Shown piece by piece: positions 36,661 through 49,522 of a stretch of DNA of 64,000 nucleotides. The position numbers were made by a program, and so were the translations under genes. Below the pieces are notes generated by a model, which saw only the letters and a program-made list of their open reading frames with translations, did no database searches and was not told the origin of the DNA. Position 1 is the first letter of the stretch, and each line of letters begins with the position of its first letter. Source of the stretch: Trichoplax sp. H2 (Eukaryota > Placozoa > Uniplacotomia > Trichoplacea); NCBI GenBank assembly GCA_003344405.1, contig NOWV01000160.1:62001-126000 (forward strand), given 5' to 3'.

Positions 36661-38313
36661 TTACTTTTGGAGCTTAATATGTTTCGCAGCGTCAACAACA
36701 CCTGTACCAGAAGCATTTATAGAAAAAATAGCATTAGATGCAACTGAATGATTTGTCCTCGTGTTATTTTTGTCTATCTTTCGCGAGCAACTACCTTCTG
36801 TGATTGGTTTCCAAATACCTAATTGTGTTTTGTTTAGCTTATATAACTTGTTGATAACATCTTTTTTTTCCAATACTGAATGACCTCTTTTTTCATTTTT
36901 GCTTCCTAGTCCAGTTTGATAATTGAGTACGCCGCCTTCAGTCACTCTATAAAATATGTCATACCAATCTTGAATGGATGATTTTTTATATCCAAGCCTT
37001 GTGACGTGAAGATTAAACTTATCAGCATAAGGCAGATTGTATTCTGAATTATTAAGATACTCTTCAATAGTCATATTATTTGTCAGTCTGCTCTTAAGAT
37101 CATCGACATGGATATGTTGTACCCAGTCTCCAGTGGTACTAGTTGCCAAGGTTTCCTTATATATGGCCTGACCATTACGAAAAACTTGGTCATGTCCTAG
37201 TGAACAATATATAGAATTAATGGACGAATATCGGTCACTACCATCTGGTGTTATTTCCTTGACAGCGACTGCTGTTTCACTGCCTGGATTAATATAAACA
37301 GAAGCTAGTTTTGTATTAGCTCGGTACTCGAATTTGTCAGGATAATGTAACTGTAAATATTCAATGATCACTTCCATGATATCAGGATAAAAAAAGCCAT
37401 CACCAGGAATGAAATATGCGTGCACCGGTTGATTTTCTATATCAAATAAAGTTCTATCTTTCAAGAACGCATCATCAACAAAGTAAGACTCAATGCCTAG
37501 CATTTTCCATGAATTTAAACCATGTTTTAACCTTGGAAGATCCTCTGGAAAACCAAAATATAGACGTCCCTTCCGCTCCATAATAGATTTATTCAAGCTA
37601 GCCCTTGTCAAATAATCGATGTAAGAAAAATTCTCCAACGACAGTTTTTGCCCTTCAACCACTAATTTACTCCTTTGTGTAACATCGAATCCGGCCATAC
37701 CTTTCTGTTGAAGAAACTCCAAAAAAAAATTTGTGTAAGAAATCAGTTTTGAGGTACTAGGATTGAGCATCGGAATGGAAAACGACTGGTAATTAGATTT
37801 TTCAGGATCTCTAGAATCGATAAAATTGAACGAGAGAGCTTTGATTAAATCTGATAATGTATATTCATCGTATTGTGTGGGATGTTGATGTGCCTGAAGA
37901 CCACTGCGATCCATTATTGATAAATGACTATCTGAAGAGAAAACGACTTTCATTTCCGAGCGGTTATGCAACAATTCGAATGCTTTTAATAAAGCAGATA
38001 GCCCTCCAGCCGTATATGCTACGGTTTGATTAGTCGAATCGGTAAATTCTGTAGCTGTGCTATTAACAATTTGTACAGCACTTTGCTTATGCCATTTAGT
38101 AGAAAATTTCACTTTTGTAGCTTCTCTTAACTCGTCCAATAGCCTAGCATCACCAAACGCTTGAATTTTTGACAGCTTAAAATCGGAAACAGATATCTTT
38201 TCAAGAATACTCTTATAGCATTTTATTTTTTCTGAAGACCATCCTAAAAAAGGAGTCGTTTTTTTGCTCTTAAATAACTGATTAACAGGTTTCGCCACTT
38301 TCATAGTTGCCAT
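36661..38313 (-). CDS. DAO-like FAD oxidoreductase homologue
   Basis: An intronless 550-residue protein with no signal peptide or membrane segment, so probably cytosolic. The layout fits a diverged member of the DAO-type FAD-dependent oxidoreductases. Near residues 99-125, AYTAGGLSALLKAFELLH with a following MKVVFSS strand stands where the dinucleotide-binding Rossmann start should be, but the glycine pattern is degenerate. At 303-320, IPGDGFFYPDIMEVIIEYL matches the usual 'P-DG-hDP--h---L' step of the substrate domain. At 533-542, NASGTGVVDA resembles the C-terminal glycine loop that closes over FAD. The substrate is unknown, and a loss of FAD binding is possible. Start ATG 38313 (MATMKVAK) has a good context (AGAATGG). 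Family call is from pattern memory, so moderate. Confidence 0.6.
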   Translation of the reverse strand: MATMKVAKPVNQLFKSKKTTPFLGWSSEKIKCYKSILEKISVSDFKLSKIQAFGDARLLDELREATKVKFSTKWHKQSAVQIVNSTATEFTDSTNQTVAYTAGGLSALLKAFELLHNRSEMKVVFSSDSHLSIMDRSGLQAHQHPTQYDEYTLSDLIKALSFNFIDSRDPEKSNYQSFSIPMLNPSTSKLISYTNFFLEFLQQKGMAGFDVTQRSKLVVEGQKLSLENFSYIDYLTRASLNKSIMERKGRLYFGFPEDLPRLKHGLNSWKMLGIESYFVDDAFLKDRTLFDIENQPVHAYFIPGDGFFYPDIMEVIIEYLQLHYPDKFEYRANTKLASVYINPGSETAVAVKEITPDGSDRYSSINSIYCSLGHDQVFRNGQAIYKETLATSTTGDWVQHIHVDDLKSRLTNNMTIEEYLNNSEYNLPYADKFNLHVTRLGYKKSSIQDWYDIFYRVTEGGVLNYQTGLGSKNEKRGHSVLEKKDVINKLYKLNKTQLGIWKPITEGSCSRKIDKNNTRTNHSVASNAIFSINASGTGVVDAAKHIKLQK

Positions 38314-41300
38314 TCTTGTTCACAATAAAGCCACTACCAACTTAGCGAACGAATAATAACCAATACAATTTTATGTAATTATATTTTCAAGTGATATTAG
38401 AAATCGCTAGAAATTACTAAACTAAAGGAGACAGACCCTAAACCGATGGATTGTTAGTTACCAACATACCAAATGATGGTTAATGCCAGAGAGAGCTAGG
38501 TTAAGTGAAGAAAGATACGGATACCGCTATAATCTGGTACGCAGACTATAAAGATTCTTTAATAAATGGAATATCTTATAAGTGCTTTAAGACCATGGTG
38601 GGCGTTGCATCTCTCGTAATCATTTTTGTTCACAAATTAGATATTTCGTAAAAGATACCACTTGTTGAATATTAATTAATGTAAATTTTCAGAATGAACG
38701 AGTATATATATATACATAAATGTCTTGGTAAAACTTATAGACGTTGATTTCCTTAACAAATATTTACTATGTGATAATGGCGTCATTTTTTCAAGTGATC
38801 AAATAGTACTCTCTCGTGATCAGGATATTGGTCAGGCCATAGGCGAGTTGAATGTAAAATTGTACCCATTATTCCATTAAAGTATAAATTTTAGTACACG
38901 TACATGTCTAAGCTTCTATGTACCTTACACAGTATAGTATGTTAAGTTCATACTTTGCTTATATTATTGTTATTGCTAATGTACTTTATGTTTGTTGCAT
39001 CATAGGTCATCGTATAACTACACTACTGTGTGCTAATAAAGAACATAGATTCTTCGTATTGGTCGAAAATCTACAAACAAAGCCTTTGAATTCTTATTCA
39101 GTATCAGTAAGTGATAGATATTGGACGAGGATTACAATTATTAATGTGTGCATATGTCAATGGGAGAGAAGTTTATCTTAGACAGCATCTATACCGTTAT
39201 ACAGTATAACGTGAAACGTATCGAAATCTTAGCTTACTTAGGCGGAAGTTCAGTGACTGAATCTGTAACTTCATATATAAGTTCATAAGTATAATACGGA
39301 TATAATATGAGAATTACGATAATGTATTTGTACCATATGTATGTAAGTCACATATAACAAACATTGTATTTAAACTATTACATAATAAAAAAGATCATCA
39401 ATTATATCTCACTACCTTTGCATAAATAGCAATCTCTGAAGTCCATTCTTAAAGGGGTGAAGCGCAATTTTTCTTTTTTCGTTTCTTATTTTATTTATGC
39501 AATTGTCGAGAATGTGATTACTTTATCCTATGCATAGCTTTTGAAAAAAGAAAGAAACAAATTTAATTCAGAGCTATGATTAGTGAAGTTATAAATATGG
39601 CTGGAATGATGTCTGAGTAGAAACAAACATCCCAGATGTTAATAAAATATTATCAAAGCAATATCTCATATGGTTAAAATTCGATGAAACAATAAATTGT
39701 AGAATACCCTTATCCTATATTAGATAAGGTATTGTGTATGGTATTGTAGTAAAACGACCAAGGGCCAATCGTTACTTAATTAATTGTTAAGATATTAGAC
39801 TGTCTTTTTAACTTCGAATTGATATGATAATAAGCATATTCTTTGCGATGAAAAATTGAATACGATAAAAATATTCCGAAAGCTAATCCGTAAATTAATT
39901 GATCTCAATATCGAGCAGGACCTTCTTAATAAGTGATAGTTTTACAAAAACTTCTTGACTAAAAAATTGTAAAACTGCGTTAGACCTTGTTGATATGTTA
40001 CGAAATTTTAAATTAGAGCTATAAAATCGGTTGATAATTCAAACAACACATTGTTTTTCCAAATTTTTACTATTCAATATTATTTTGTTCATGAATAACA
40101 GATGGATAATTAGAAATACCTGCTAACTAATAATGTTTAAGTGAGGATTCAAAAATTATAGTCGCCTCTTTAGAGTATTTTATTCTTTATTATAGCTCCG
40201 ATTCATGATAAGATGCTACGGACATCTTATCTCTTGTACAATTTTTAATACTTTTCACGATATTAAGAGTTACATTACATTATTATTCATTCATTTTATA
40301 GCAATGTTACTGATTTAGCCTCGTCATGTCTTTCAAAAATTTTATAGATTTCTGCCAGTATTGCTTATTATTTGAGAAAGATATTATAAATTCCCCAAAT
40401 TGGTAAAATTATCGAACTAATTTGGGAACAAGTAAATTTCAGAATCTTAAAGTTTTTATCTACTTTACAGTAATTGGGTATCTATAACCCAATAGACAGC
40501 CTCTATGTTTATGACGTAAATCAAATACTTATTACTAAACTTTTACTGTTAAGCATCATAACAGTTTTATCACAGGTCTACTTAAACTCTAAAACGGATC
40601 TTAATCAGACAAGGTTTTTAAACTATTTAAACATATGGCCTCGTAGCTGCAACAGAAATTTCGGTTGCAGTTAGACGTAGAAAAGATTTTCGACTGTATT
40701 TAATCAGATAAAAGTATTGCTAAAATCAATTTATTTGGCAACTTTATTGAACTTAATAAAGCACGGTTATTAATAATTAATTCATCAAGATTGCAAACTC
40801 TCACTTTTAGCAAAGAGATAAACTCGATGTAGTGCTTCATGTTTTCATATTTTTAAGTAATTGCAAGCCAAGTTCTCATTTGAAGGTTTAAAAACAATTT
40901 TATCTTAGGTCAGCTCAAGCATTTTATAAAATGGAAACATGTTCAGAAGGTAATCATTACAATTTAAAGTTCATTGCCCGTTATCTACGAACAGAATTAG
41001 TATCGTACTACTTAAAAGCTAATGTGCCGGATATAACTAAACCATTAAAGACATTTTATTGTCTTGCAGGTTCTTTTGAACACTGTCTGATTTACAAATG
41101 TTTTCTGAAAGTAAAATTTTGTTATAAATCGTATCTAGCAAATTATGAGTTCGGAATAATAATAAACGGTAGCAAAGTTTGCCGGTTAATGCAGGCGCAG
41201 ATATAAGGAAAACTTTTTATTATTGTAGTGGATTAAACAACAAATTTCTTCCTTCATATTCTAGAATAAAAATTTTAATCACTATGCACTCATATTACTT

Positions 41301-42052
41301 TCCTAATATAGATTGCACAGGTAGAAAATGTTTCTTTCGATCATTTATAGCAGCCTAATTAAGTTCAAGATTGAGCAACAATTTTCAGTGTAGCAAATAT
41401 GCAGCTAGCTTTAAAAACTACTTGTGAAAAAAGAAATAAATCATGTTTAGCAGACAGATTAAAAGGACGACGATATCGTGTGAAAATAAACTAGTTAGCA
41501 AACTAGACCAGATGGTCAACATGTTGCATTAAAATAAAAGACAAGTAGATTCAGCTTTAAACAACAATTTATTAATGCCAAATAATAGCTAGGTTTCAGT
41601 TTTACAAAATGGTAACCAGATGTTATTGACGTTAAATTCATTAAAATTTTAGCTATCCAATCAATCCATAATGAGTCCATTGCAACAGTTGCTAATCAAT
41701 TATTTATTCTTCTTGATGATGAACAAATTATTATTTTACTTGTAGGTAGAACATTGGTTACAAGTAACAATATCATTCATTGTATAACATACAATAATAA
41801 TTTTGTTGGATATACTGCAAGTACCCACCCAAAGTTGATATAGGAATCAGTTTAAAAATGACCGTATTTAATTAATTAATATATAAAATGCTGTCTATCC
41901 ATAAGTTTGGCAGTTGATTTGATCGTGTCTAAAGTAAATAAATTACTTCATGCAAGTTCAAGTTGATTTTTAAAGCAAATTCAAAACATGTGCGTCCAAA
42001 TGATACTGCTAATTTGATTAATAACAATAGCAGAGAACAATATTACTGTTTT
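38314..42052. other. Intergenic; no supported gene
   Basis: It holds the 5' flank of the oxidoreductase-like gene, then AT-rich DNA. A 24-bp imperfect palindrome sits at 40647-40670. At 41.4-41.85 kb several plus-strand frames look protein-like but are cut by stops (for example CEKRNKSCLADRLKGRRYRV), which may be an old decayed gene. Frames at 38918-39181 and 40931-41206 have no domain. Confidence 0.35.
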
Positions 42053-42290
42053 TTATTGTCTATCAAGATAACCATTCAAATTAATCCAGATAATTAAGGT
42101 AATTAACAATCTAATCGGATGAGTTCGATTAGCAATCCAATCCTTAGTATCAGCACGTTTTCTGACCTCTTTGATATACCGTAGCACGCGGCTTAATCAT
42201 ACAAATAACCACAGCTATCCAATTCATCTGCGCCACTTCATCAACATTACGATATTCAAATCCTTTAATAACTAGAAAGAATTTGAATAA
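42053..42290 (-). pseudogene. Possible decayed coding segment
   Basis: A stretch with less A+T than its surroundings reads on the minus strand as two protein-like pieces joined by a one-base frame change. The first includes EVAQMNWIAVVICMIKPRAT; the second includes DTKDWIANRTHPIRLLITL. They meet at about 42170, where the first frame meets TGA. No family is recognised. A transposon remnant or a dead exon both fit. Confidence 0.3.
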
Positions 42291-44046
42291 CTAGATTCTT
42301 AGTACCGGTTATCAAAATTAAGTATTAAACTTCTCATACTGATCAATCATTTTAGAGATTCTCATTGATATGATTATATAGTTTATTTAGATAAAAATCT
42401 TAAACTTGAAATCAAATCTTCTATATCATGACTGAGAATGAATTCATTAATGGTGACTATTTCACCTACCTTTCGTGTCAGTAAAATCATTACAAAGCTA
42501 CAAAATATAAATCAAACAAATTATGTAAGTAAATCAATCAATCATTGGCAACAATGCAATCTATTATGACTTCTTTTGGAGCTATTGAGATAATCTGCAT
42601 AATAGCATTCCAACATGGAATTAATGCTTTTGTTTATGACATAATACGTTGTAAGATCTTATTGTGTTTATCAAGTACATATAAAAGTGAAGTTTGTCGT
42701 CTTCGCTCAAAATATTACCTATTCAATTGGAGTAAAGTTAGCCAATATTACAGGCACCTTGCTGAGCTTATTCGATTAAAAGATCTACTTGTTACTCATC
42801 TTTATAGCACAAAATTGAAACATGGTTACTTTGCCTCTCAACTTGAAATCTAATCACTTTAGATGGTCAGAAATAATTCTTTACACGAACATTTTTCTCC
42901 TTTTCCTTCATAGTACAGGTAAGAAAAGATTTAATTATCGCCTAAATGATTTTTACTGCTATAAAACGTGTAACTTAGAAAGGTTAGTAATTACAGTTGA
43001 TTATCCAACCTAACAAATCACGGCATCTCTTATGATAAATACTTCGAATAAAGTCATTTTTCTCCAAGTAATTAATAATTAGTAAAAATGTAACAATATA
43101 ACAATCTGCACATCTATGTCAGTAATAAATTGAAGTCAATTTCATTCATTGAAGTTTTATTTCATCGTATTAAACTGTACGCCACAGAACAGATTAGAGC
43201 GATGTTTGACTAACTCACACTTTGATGGAAATATGGTCATAAAAAATCGAATTAAACTCTGTAATCTGAACAGATTATGAAATCTGAACTGCAATTGAAA
43301 TTATTCACATTAATCGAATATTGATCGTCCGTCTTTTAATTTACTTAAGTTAGACTGTAAAAAGTAATACTAGCCAGTGCTAAAACTATCAACTACTTGT
43401 TATAGAGGTTCTACTTTGTTTAAACTCATTGAAATGCGATTCGAATTTGTTCGAACGCTAACGGGCTTTTGTTAGTAGATACAGTTTAATCTCAATCTAT
43501 TTCAGGCTATCTTAAACAATTTTCCAAAATCTATGCAAAGGAAATGGCCCATATTACCTATAATGACTGCAGAACGTTCACACTTGAAAAGGAATTTACG
43601 TAAAAAGGATATAGACAAATACAAACTTTCTTGCCCTGTAAACAGGATTTTGATTAGAATTAGTAACAACGTCAATAACTGCTTCTTTTGAAGTAATTTG
43701 TGACGTTAACTAAAATATCTATTATCGAATAATGACAGAGCGAGTGAGACTGGATTTTATGACTTAATATTAATGTAAAATTAAAGGATAGTTTCTATTA
43801 ACTTTAATAAGCATATTAACTATGATAGTTTACGGATTTGATCATCCTTAATAATTTAATACGTTAAGAAGTAAGCCATTATTTGCATAGTAAGTGGCTA
43901 CTCGACATTAGGTAAACAAATGGCCGTTACATTCAAGTGCTTGACAAACAAGTAAAATGATTGCCCTCATAGGCGGGAAAATCAAGCTTGATTAATATTT
44001 TAAATGATATTTACTGACAAATGTTTTTTAGAATCAATCCGACGAC
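42291..44046. other. No supported gene
   Basis: A 102-codon plus-strand frame (42545-42853) starts with TTG and has no domain; a few frames of this length are expected by chance here. Confidence 0.35.
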
Positions 44047-44074
44047 ACACTAAATGATATACATCATTTAGTGT
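44047..44074. repeat. Perfect 12-bp hairpin
   Basis: ACACTAAATGAT, four bases (ATAC), ATCATTTAGTGT. A perfect stem with a tetraloop in otherwise plain DNA. Its role is unknown; the first four bases also fit a mobile-element end. Confidence 0.8.
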
Positions 44075-46313
44075 ATCAAAATTTTAAACTAATTTCAGCA
44101 AATAAAACTGAGCTTGCGACAGTTACACTTGTCAGTACGATACGATGGAGAAGAAAATAAATTGATACAATGTATCTTCAACTTTTCATTAAGGTAGACT
44201 TTATTGTCGTAGGCGATAATAATAAAGTCCCTAATGCTTTTATGCGTAAAATTTAAGAGCCATAGATAGAAAAAGATCGAACTGTTTGTCGAAAAATTAT
44301 AGCCGCTATAGCCTAACGGCAAACTATTCCGCTTTTGTTCGTTTTCTATCATTTGAAAAGACTTCAAGAAATTTTGTATTCAATGCCTCAGGCTATTTAA
44401 CAGTTAGCGCATTACCAACTTGGATACAATAAAATAATAATGTCGAAAATAACCAGTAACGTGAACGTATAGACAAATATTTCAAATGGAATATGTAAAT
44501 TTAAAAATCAAAAATCCACGATAAAGCAAGTTAAATTTTGTGAAGAACACAACTCCAATTTTAATTTGAATTTAAGAGGCAGATGGGATATGAAACTATA
44601 ACTGACGCAATGTTTTCCCCAGTTTTGACAGGCAATACAACAACTCTACACGTATATTTCCCTAAATTATTGTCCGACTTAATCCATCTTGATTTTATCA
44701 TTCCTTTAGCTTCATTATTCGAAATAAATTCGTATAATGAATACAAGTTTTTGTCATTATGATAAACAATAGACAGCTAGATAATCATCTAATTCTAACA
44801 ATAGTTTAATTACGCAAATCATCATTGATAATATAATTAATTAATCGAAGCCATCAAAATAATCGCGTACAAAAAAATACGAAACTGCTAAAAAAATTGA
44901 TACTATAATAAGGAAGTGATTTTTGACGCGGCAGATTGAATGAGATGTTATTGATGATGCCGAAAATGGAATGATTTGAAATTTGCTTGTATTATCAGCT
45001 GTCAACGATTGTTATCCTCTTTTACAGCCGTAATTTAAAAAGAAAAAACTGTTAATTTCTCATTTTTAATGAATACGGAGATAGAAATGGAACTTTATAT
45101 CCTTACAGTCGCTCATAATTACACAATCACTCCATTACTCACGTCTTCCTTATAAGCTTAACTAATAGCAACCAATAGCAAATTATCTTTATTAAACTAA
45201 TTTTAGGAAAAATTTGAACAGATAACGATGAATCCTCACTTTTAATAATCTGTATAAACGACTTATGCTAACTGTAATAGATCGAAATAGTATCGTAAGA
45301 TAAAATCACTGGCACTACACCTATATTAGTAACTGCATATCTCCCTAAAATAAAAAACCGTTTCTCTTCGACTTTACAAGGCACGTGTATTTGAGACAAA
45401 TTAAATAATGTTACGTGACGAGATCCTTAAAAAACCAACAAGCATCATTATTCCTTTCCATTATTCATTTAAATAGAATGTTGAGGACATAATCGCTAGG
45501 CACAAATGAAACATATAACATCAATTTCGATTTTTACTTAGTAAATAATTGCAATTATAGTAGTGCAGTGTTCTCAGATACAAAAAGTCTTTTTCCAGTG
45601 GTTGTCAATTATTGATTTTATTTGTCGTACTCTGGACAGTCGTTCATCGTGCAGTTTATTCTTTCACACATTATGAAAATTAATGTCAAAATTATAAAAT
45701 CTTTTGCTAGCCATATTGCCTAAATTATTTTCAGTATTCGATAATTATTACGGTACTAGTTCGAAATTTAGTATTTGTCTAAAGATTTCGCCTCTTATAC
45801 ATATAACATAAAACAAGTAATCAATAAAATGATCATGCCGCCATTCTATCTACAAGTCAATAAAACTAACTAAAATACAATCAACAAGCATAAGCCAACC
45901 GAATTTTGCAAATTGGTTTTTATTATTTAAAAAAGAGTTTATTCGACTCAAACACAATATTCCGTCAGATTATTTCATCACCTTATTTATAAGGCTATGT
46001 ACAACGTCACCGTTAGGCAATTCACAAGTAATTATAAAGCGTCAATATTATTAAATGTATCCAAGATCTTTGACAATCTCTTAAGACTTTTCATTAGCGT
46101 AAGAAAGCCTTTACTCAAACAAATATGACGTAACTAAAATAAATACAACAAACATTGATGTACTGACTCATTCTGAGTCTATTAGCGTTCATTGATGATG
46201 TTCAGTAAAGTAATTTTATCATGCAACAAAGCTTTACTAATAAATGACTATGAAAGCATAATGATTTCTATCAGATATAATTAACAATTGAGCCTTTTCT
46301 CTATAACCTTTAG
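44075..46313. other. 5' flank or first intron of the Ig gene
   Basis: No exon could be supported. The Ig gene that starts at 46314 enters in phase 1 and still needs a leader exon, which should lie here or further upstream. Several short ATG frames were read and none gave a signal peptide with a phase-1 donor. Confidence 0.4.
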
Positions 46314-49300
46314 AGGCCCAAGTTACAATGGTAACTTATGATAAAGCCATTTATGCTACTCGTGGCCATTCATATTACTTTACGTGTATTCCATATAATA
46401 ATTATCGAGTCTTACATTGGATGATCAATAAAACATTGATCAACGTTGAATACTCTAACAAGCATTACGATTTGGAAGAAGGAAACACACGTTTGTGGAT
46501 TAACAATGTTAACTGGAACGATGAAGGAAGTTATACTTGCGTGGCCATTAATAGTCAAGGCAATCGATATGCACGAGATAATGGTGTATTACAAATTTCA
46601 GGTATAGCTGACATATCATACTTTTAATAAGGTTTTTTCAAGTTGATTATTGTTGGAGAAGAAGTACAGTAGAATTTGATGTTGCTAATTAGAAATTTAT
46701 GACTAAAATTTACCGTAAAAAAGGGATAACGGAAAGATTTCATTTCCTCTATTTCTTGTAGTGCCGATGAGAACAGCTGCTCCTCCAAATCAAATTATTC
46801 CGATCGATATGCCCTATCAAATCAAATGTGATGTACGCGGTAAACCTAAGCCAAAAGTGACCTGGTATAAGGATGGAAAGATGATTGATTTCAAAACCCT
46901 CGGTCGATTTCGGTTACAACAAAATGGTTCACTGTATATTAACCCAGTCAAACTGGATGATGAAGGAAAGTATGAATGTCGAGGCAATCAACGAGGAAAC
47001 ATGATTCGAAAAATGATCAAAGTCACTGTTGGAGGTATTTGCAAACTATGTTTGCTATTATTAAATTCTAATTTAAATTAAATGAATGACATATCTGTAT
47101 ATAAGTATAACGAATTATTCATTGAAATTATGTAGAGTATCCTTATTTCGTCATGGATCAAAACAACGTTCAACAACCAAGTAATGTTACAGCAGAAGAA
47201 AATAGTACCGCTAAGTTTACTTGCTTAGCCAAGGGAAAGCCAAAGCCAAAAGTTGAATGGTTGGATCAGTACAATGTGCCCTTATCTGGAGAACATTACG
47301 ACTTAACTGAACCAAGTATTTTAGTAATTAAAGCTGCAAATCGAAAAAAACATCATTCATTTATTTGTCGGGCTAGTAATGTTATTGCAAGCGTTGAAAC
47401 GAAAGTATTTTTGCAAGTCTATGGTAAGATGGCAATTAACTGCGCTGATACTATTGTTTAAATTAAAAATTTCAATACTTTTAGACTATTGGTCTATCCA
47501 ATTTTGCTCAAATAAATTTAGTACATATTTTTAAAATATAATGCAGAAACTCCTAAAATTATATCTCTAAGTGGTCCAACTAATACTAGCAAACGAGAAG
47601 TCGCTGTATTTACATGCCAAGCAACTGGATATCCTATGCCTAAAATTGAATGGTATAAAGACAATAAGCCCATCCAAACTGTGAGCATGAATGAAAAAAT
47701 CGAAATCAATGTACATGCAACCCTTCTCTATTTCTATTTCGCTTATTCTTACTAATTTCTCTTGTTAATTTGCCATTCCAGAGTTCTAATGTAGTTACAA
47801 CTGGAGCCTTTACTGATTACGCATTCCAAAGTTCATTATATCTGTTCTCAGTCGAATTATATGATGCTGGCACCTATGCCTGTTTGGCTAGTAATGGTTA
47901 TTCACCTGATGAAGAGAGACACTTAGAATTTATAACTAACGGTAAGTAAAGTTCTATATTTCTAGGATAAGTTAATGCAGTTATTCTGCAAATGAATATT
48001 GCATTAAGAAACCTTAACGTAAATAATTGCTGAATCAATAATTTATGGTATCTTTTCCAAAATTATCTTACCAACTTTTCAAAACAAATTTATGAACAAT
48101 TATTCGCGACAGAACCTGCTACTTTTCTTAAATCATCAAACGAGAAAACCGGTCTCCAAAAAGTGGTTTTTGATGTACAATCGATCAATTGTACCGCTCA
48201 AGGAAGTCCATTACCTCAAATTATTTGGATGAAGGATGGATCACCATTGAGTGAAACAGAACAAATTAAAGTTCAAGTCAATCTATTATCAACGGTATCT
48301 ATTAAGTCAACTTTAAATTTTTTATCTTTACAACCAGCTGATAGTGGATTATATAGCTGTCAAGCTTTAAACGAGTTTAACGATGCCCAACCGCCAACTC
48401 AATCATTCAAATTAGCAGTTATTGGTAAGTGACCGATTTGCCACATTATAAAAATAGATAGGAATAAGATTTAAATTCATTCGCATTGTCTTGACTATAA
48501 TAAGTCAAGATTGCCCTCTAAATGAACTCGCTTACAAGAGAAAGTGATTTCAAATTTATGTACTAAACTTATGTATCTCCTGTAGACTTTCCATCAAGTC
48601 CAAGAGATGCTAAGCTAACTAATCGTTCCTATCACGAATTACATCTTAGTTGGTCACCACCAATTAGCAACGGTGGTGATCCTAACATCATCTATACCAT
48701 AAAGTATAGGCCTAAAATTGGAAGTTTCCCATGGTCAGTCTTTACTGTCATAGACACCAAATGCCAAATTCACAATTTGCAAAATGGGACAGAATATGAA
48801 ATCCAAATTTATACGGTTAATAAAGCTGGCATTAGTTTCCGCTCGCCTGTCTTGGTCTTTAAGACAAAAGAAGGTAAGGTTTTATGGTATGTGCCAATAA
48901 AGCAAAGTTAGATTTGCTAATATTCATCAATTTTTTCTATCATAGTTTCCACTGCCTCTACTTATGCCTATACTACAGTCATCACTACAGTCATCTCTTC
49001 AGCTTCAACAAAATGTAAGTTCCCATATTACAAAAACAACTGTGATACAAAATCAAGACGAAATAGGAAATAACATTTACTGACTGTAATCTACTTTTAC
49101 TCGTATAGCTATCTCTACACAATTTACACCAAAGCATAGTGTTACTAGAGCAGAAATACGAGCAACCCATTCATCGATAGGTAAAAGTCAGAACTTTTAG
49201 ATTGTTCCTTATAATAAAAATTATTTTATATGGTTATATTAAAATTAAATATCTAAATAAAACACTGTTTACATATTTTAACGATAGAGAGTACAACAGA

Positions 49301-49512
49301 AAGTAGCTCTTCAAGCCGAAGTGAGTTTGTCAACAATATTTATATGAAATATTTTATTTACTGCCTTGAAAAAGACATTAATCGTAGTGCTACCGCCCAT
49401 TTTCACTTCTATTTCTGATTACTTTTTAATTTGGTCATAATTTTTAGATGCGTTCTCATCGTTTATATTGGTAATTGGCTTGATAATATCAACTCTAATC
49501 AACATTTGTTAG
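46314..49512 (+). CDS. Ig/FN3 cell-surface protein, GPI-type end
   Basis: Eleven predicted exons: 46314-46601, 46762-47034, 47136-47423, 47547-47710, 47782-47941, 48113-48424, 48586-48873, 48946-49014, 49109-49180, 49288-49320, 49448-49512. All introns are GT-AG, 71-171 bp and phase 1, except the phase-0 intron splitting Ig4. Product: about 669 residues plus a leader not found. Ig domains 1-5 are I-set-like, each with Cys...Trp...Asp-x-G-x-Tyr-x-Cys (DEGSYTCVA, DEGKYECRG, HHSFICRAS, DAGTYACLA, DSGLYSCQA). Then come one FN3 (LHLSWSPPISNGGDP ... TEYEIQIYTVNKAG), three small Ser/Thr-rich exons (a stalk) and a last exon AFSSFILVIGLIISTLINIC-stop. That hydrophobic end without a cytoplasmic tail is the pattern of a GPI-anchor signal. 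Contactin-like layout; adhesion or recognition role by analogy. Confidence 0.9.
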
Positions 49513-49516
49513 CCTA

Positions 49517-49522
49517 AATAAA
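49517..49522 (+). terminator. Polyadenylation signal AATAAA
   Basis: AATAAA begins five bases after the stop of the Ig/FN3 gene. It is very close to the stop, which suggests a very short 3' UTR, or that a later signal is the one used. Confidence 0.4.

Noticed and set aside
38918-39181. 87-codon ORF with a hydrophobic segment
   Set aside because: It resembles one membrane helix only, with no second helix, motif or splice site; chance length.
40931-41206. 91-codon ORF with many Cys and Tyr
   Set aside because: No Cys spacing of a known module and no signal peptide; chance length.
42545-42853. 102-codon plus-strand ORF
   Set aside because: TTG start, no domain. From the base composition I estimate that a few stop-free runs of this length are expected by chance in 64 kb.
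47518-47709. Minus-strand 63-codon frame
   Set aside because: It is the reverse of the fourth Ig exon, which has correct splice sites and an Ig motif.
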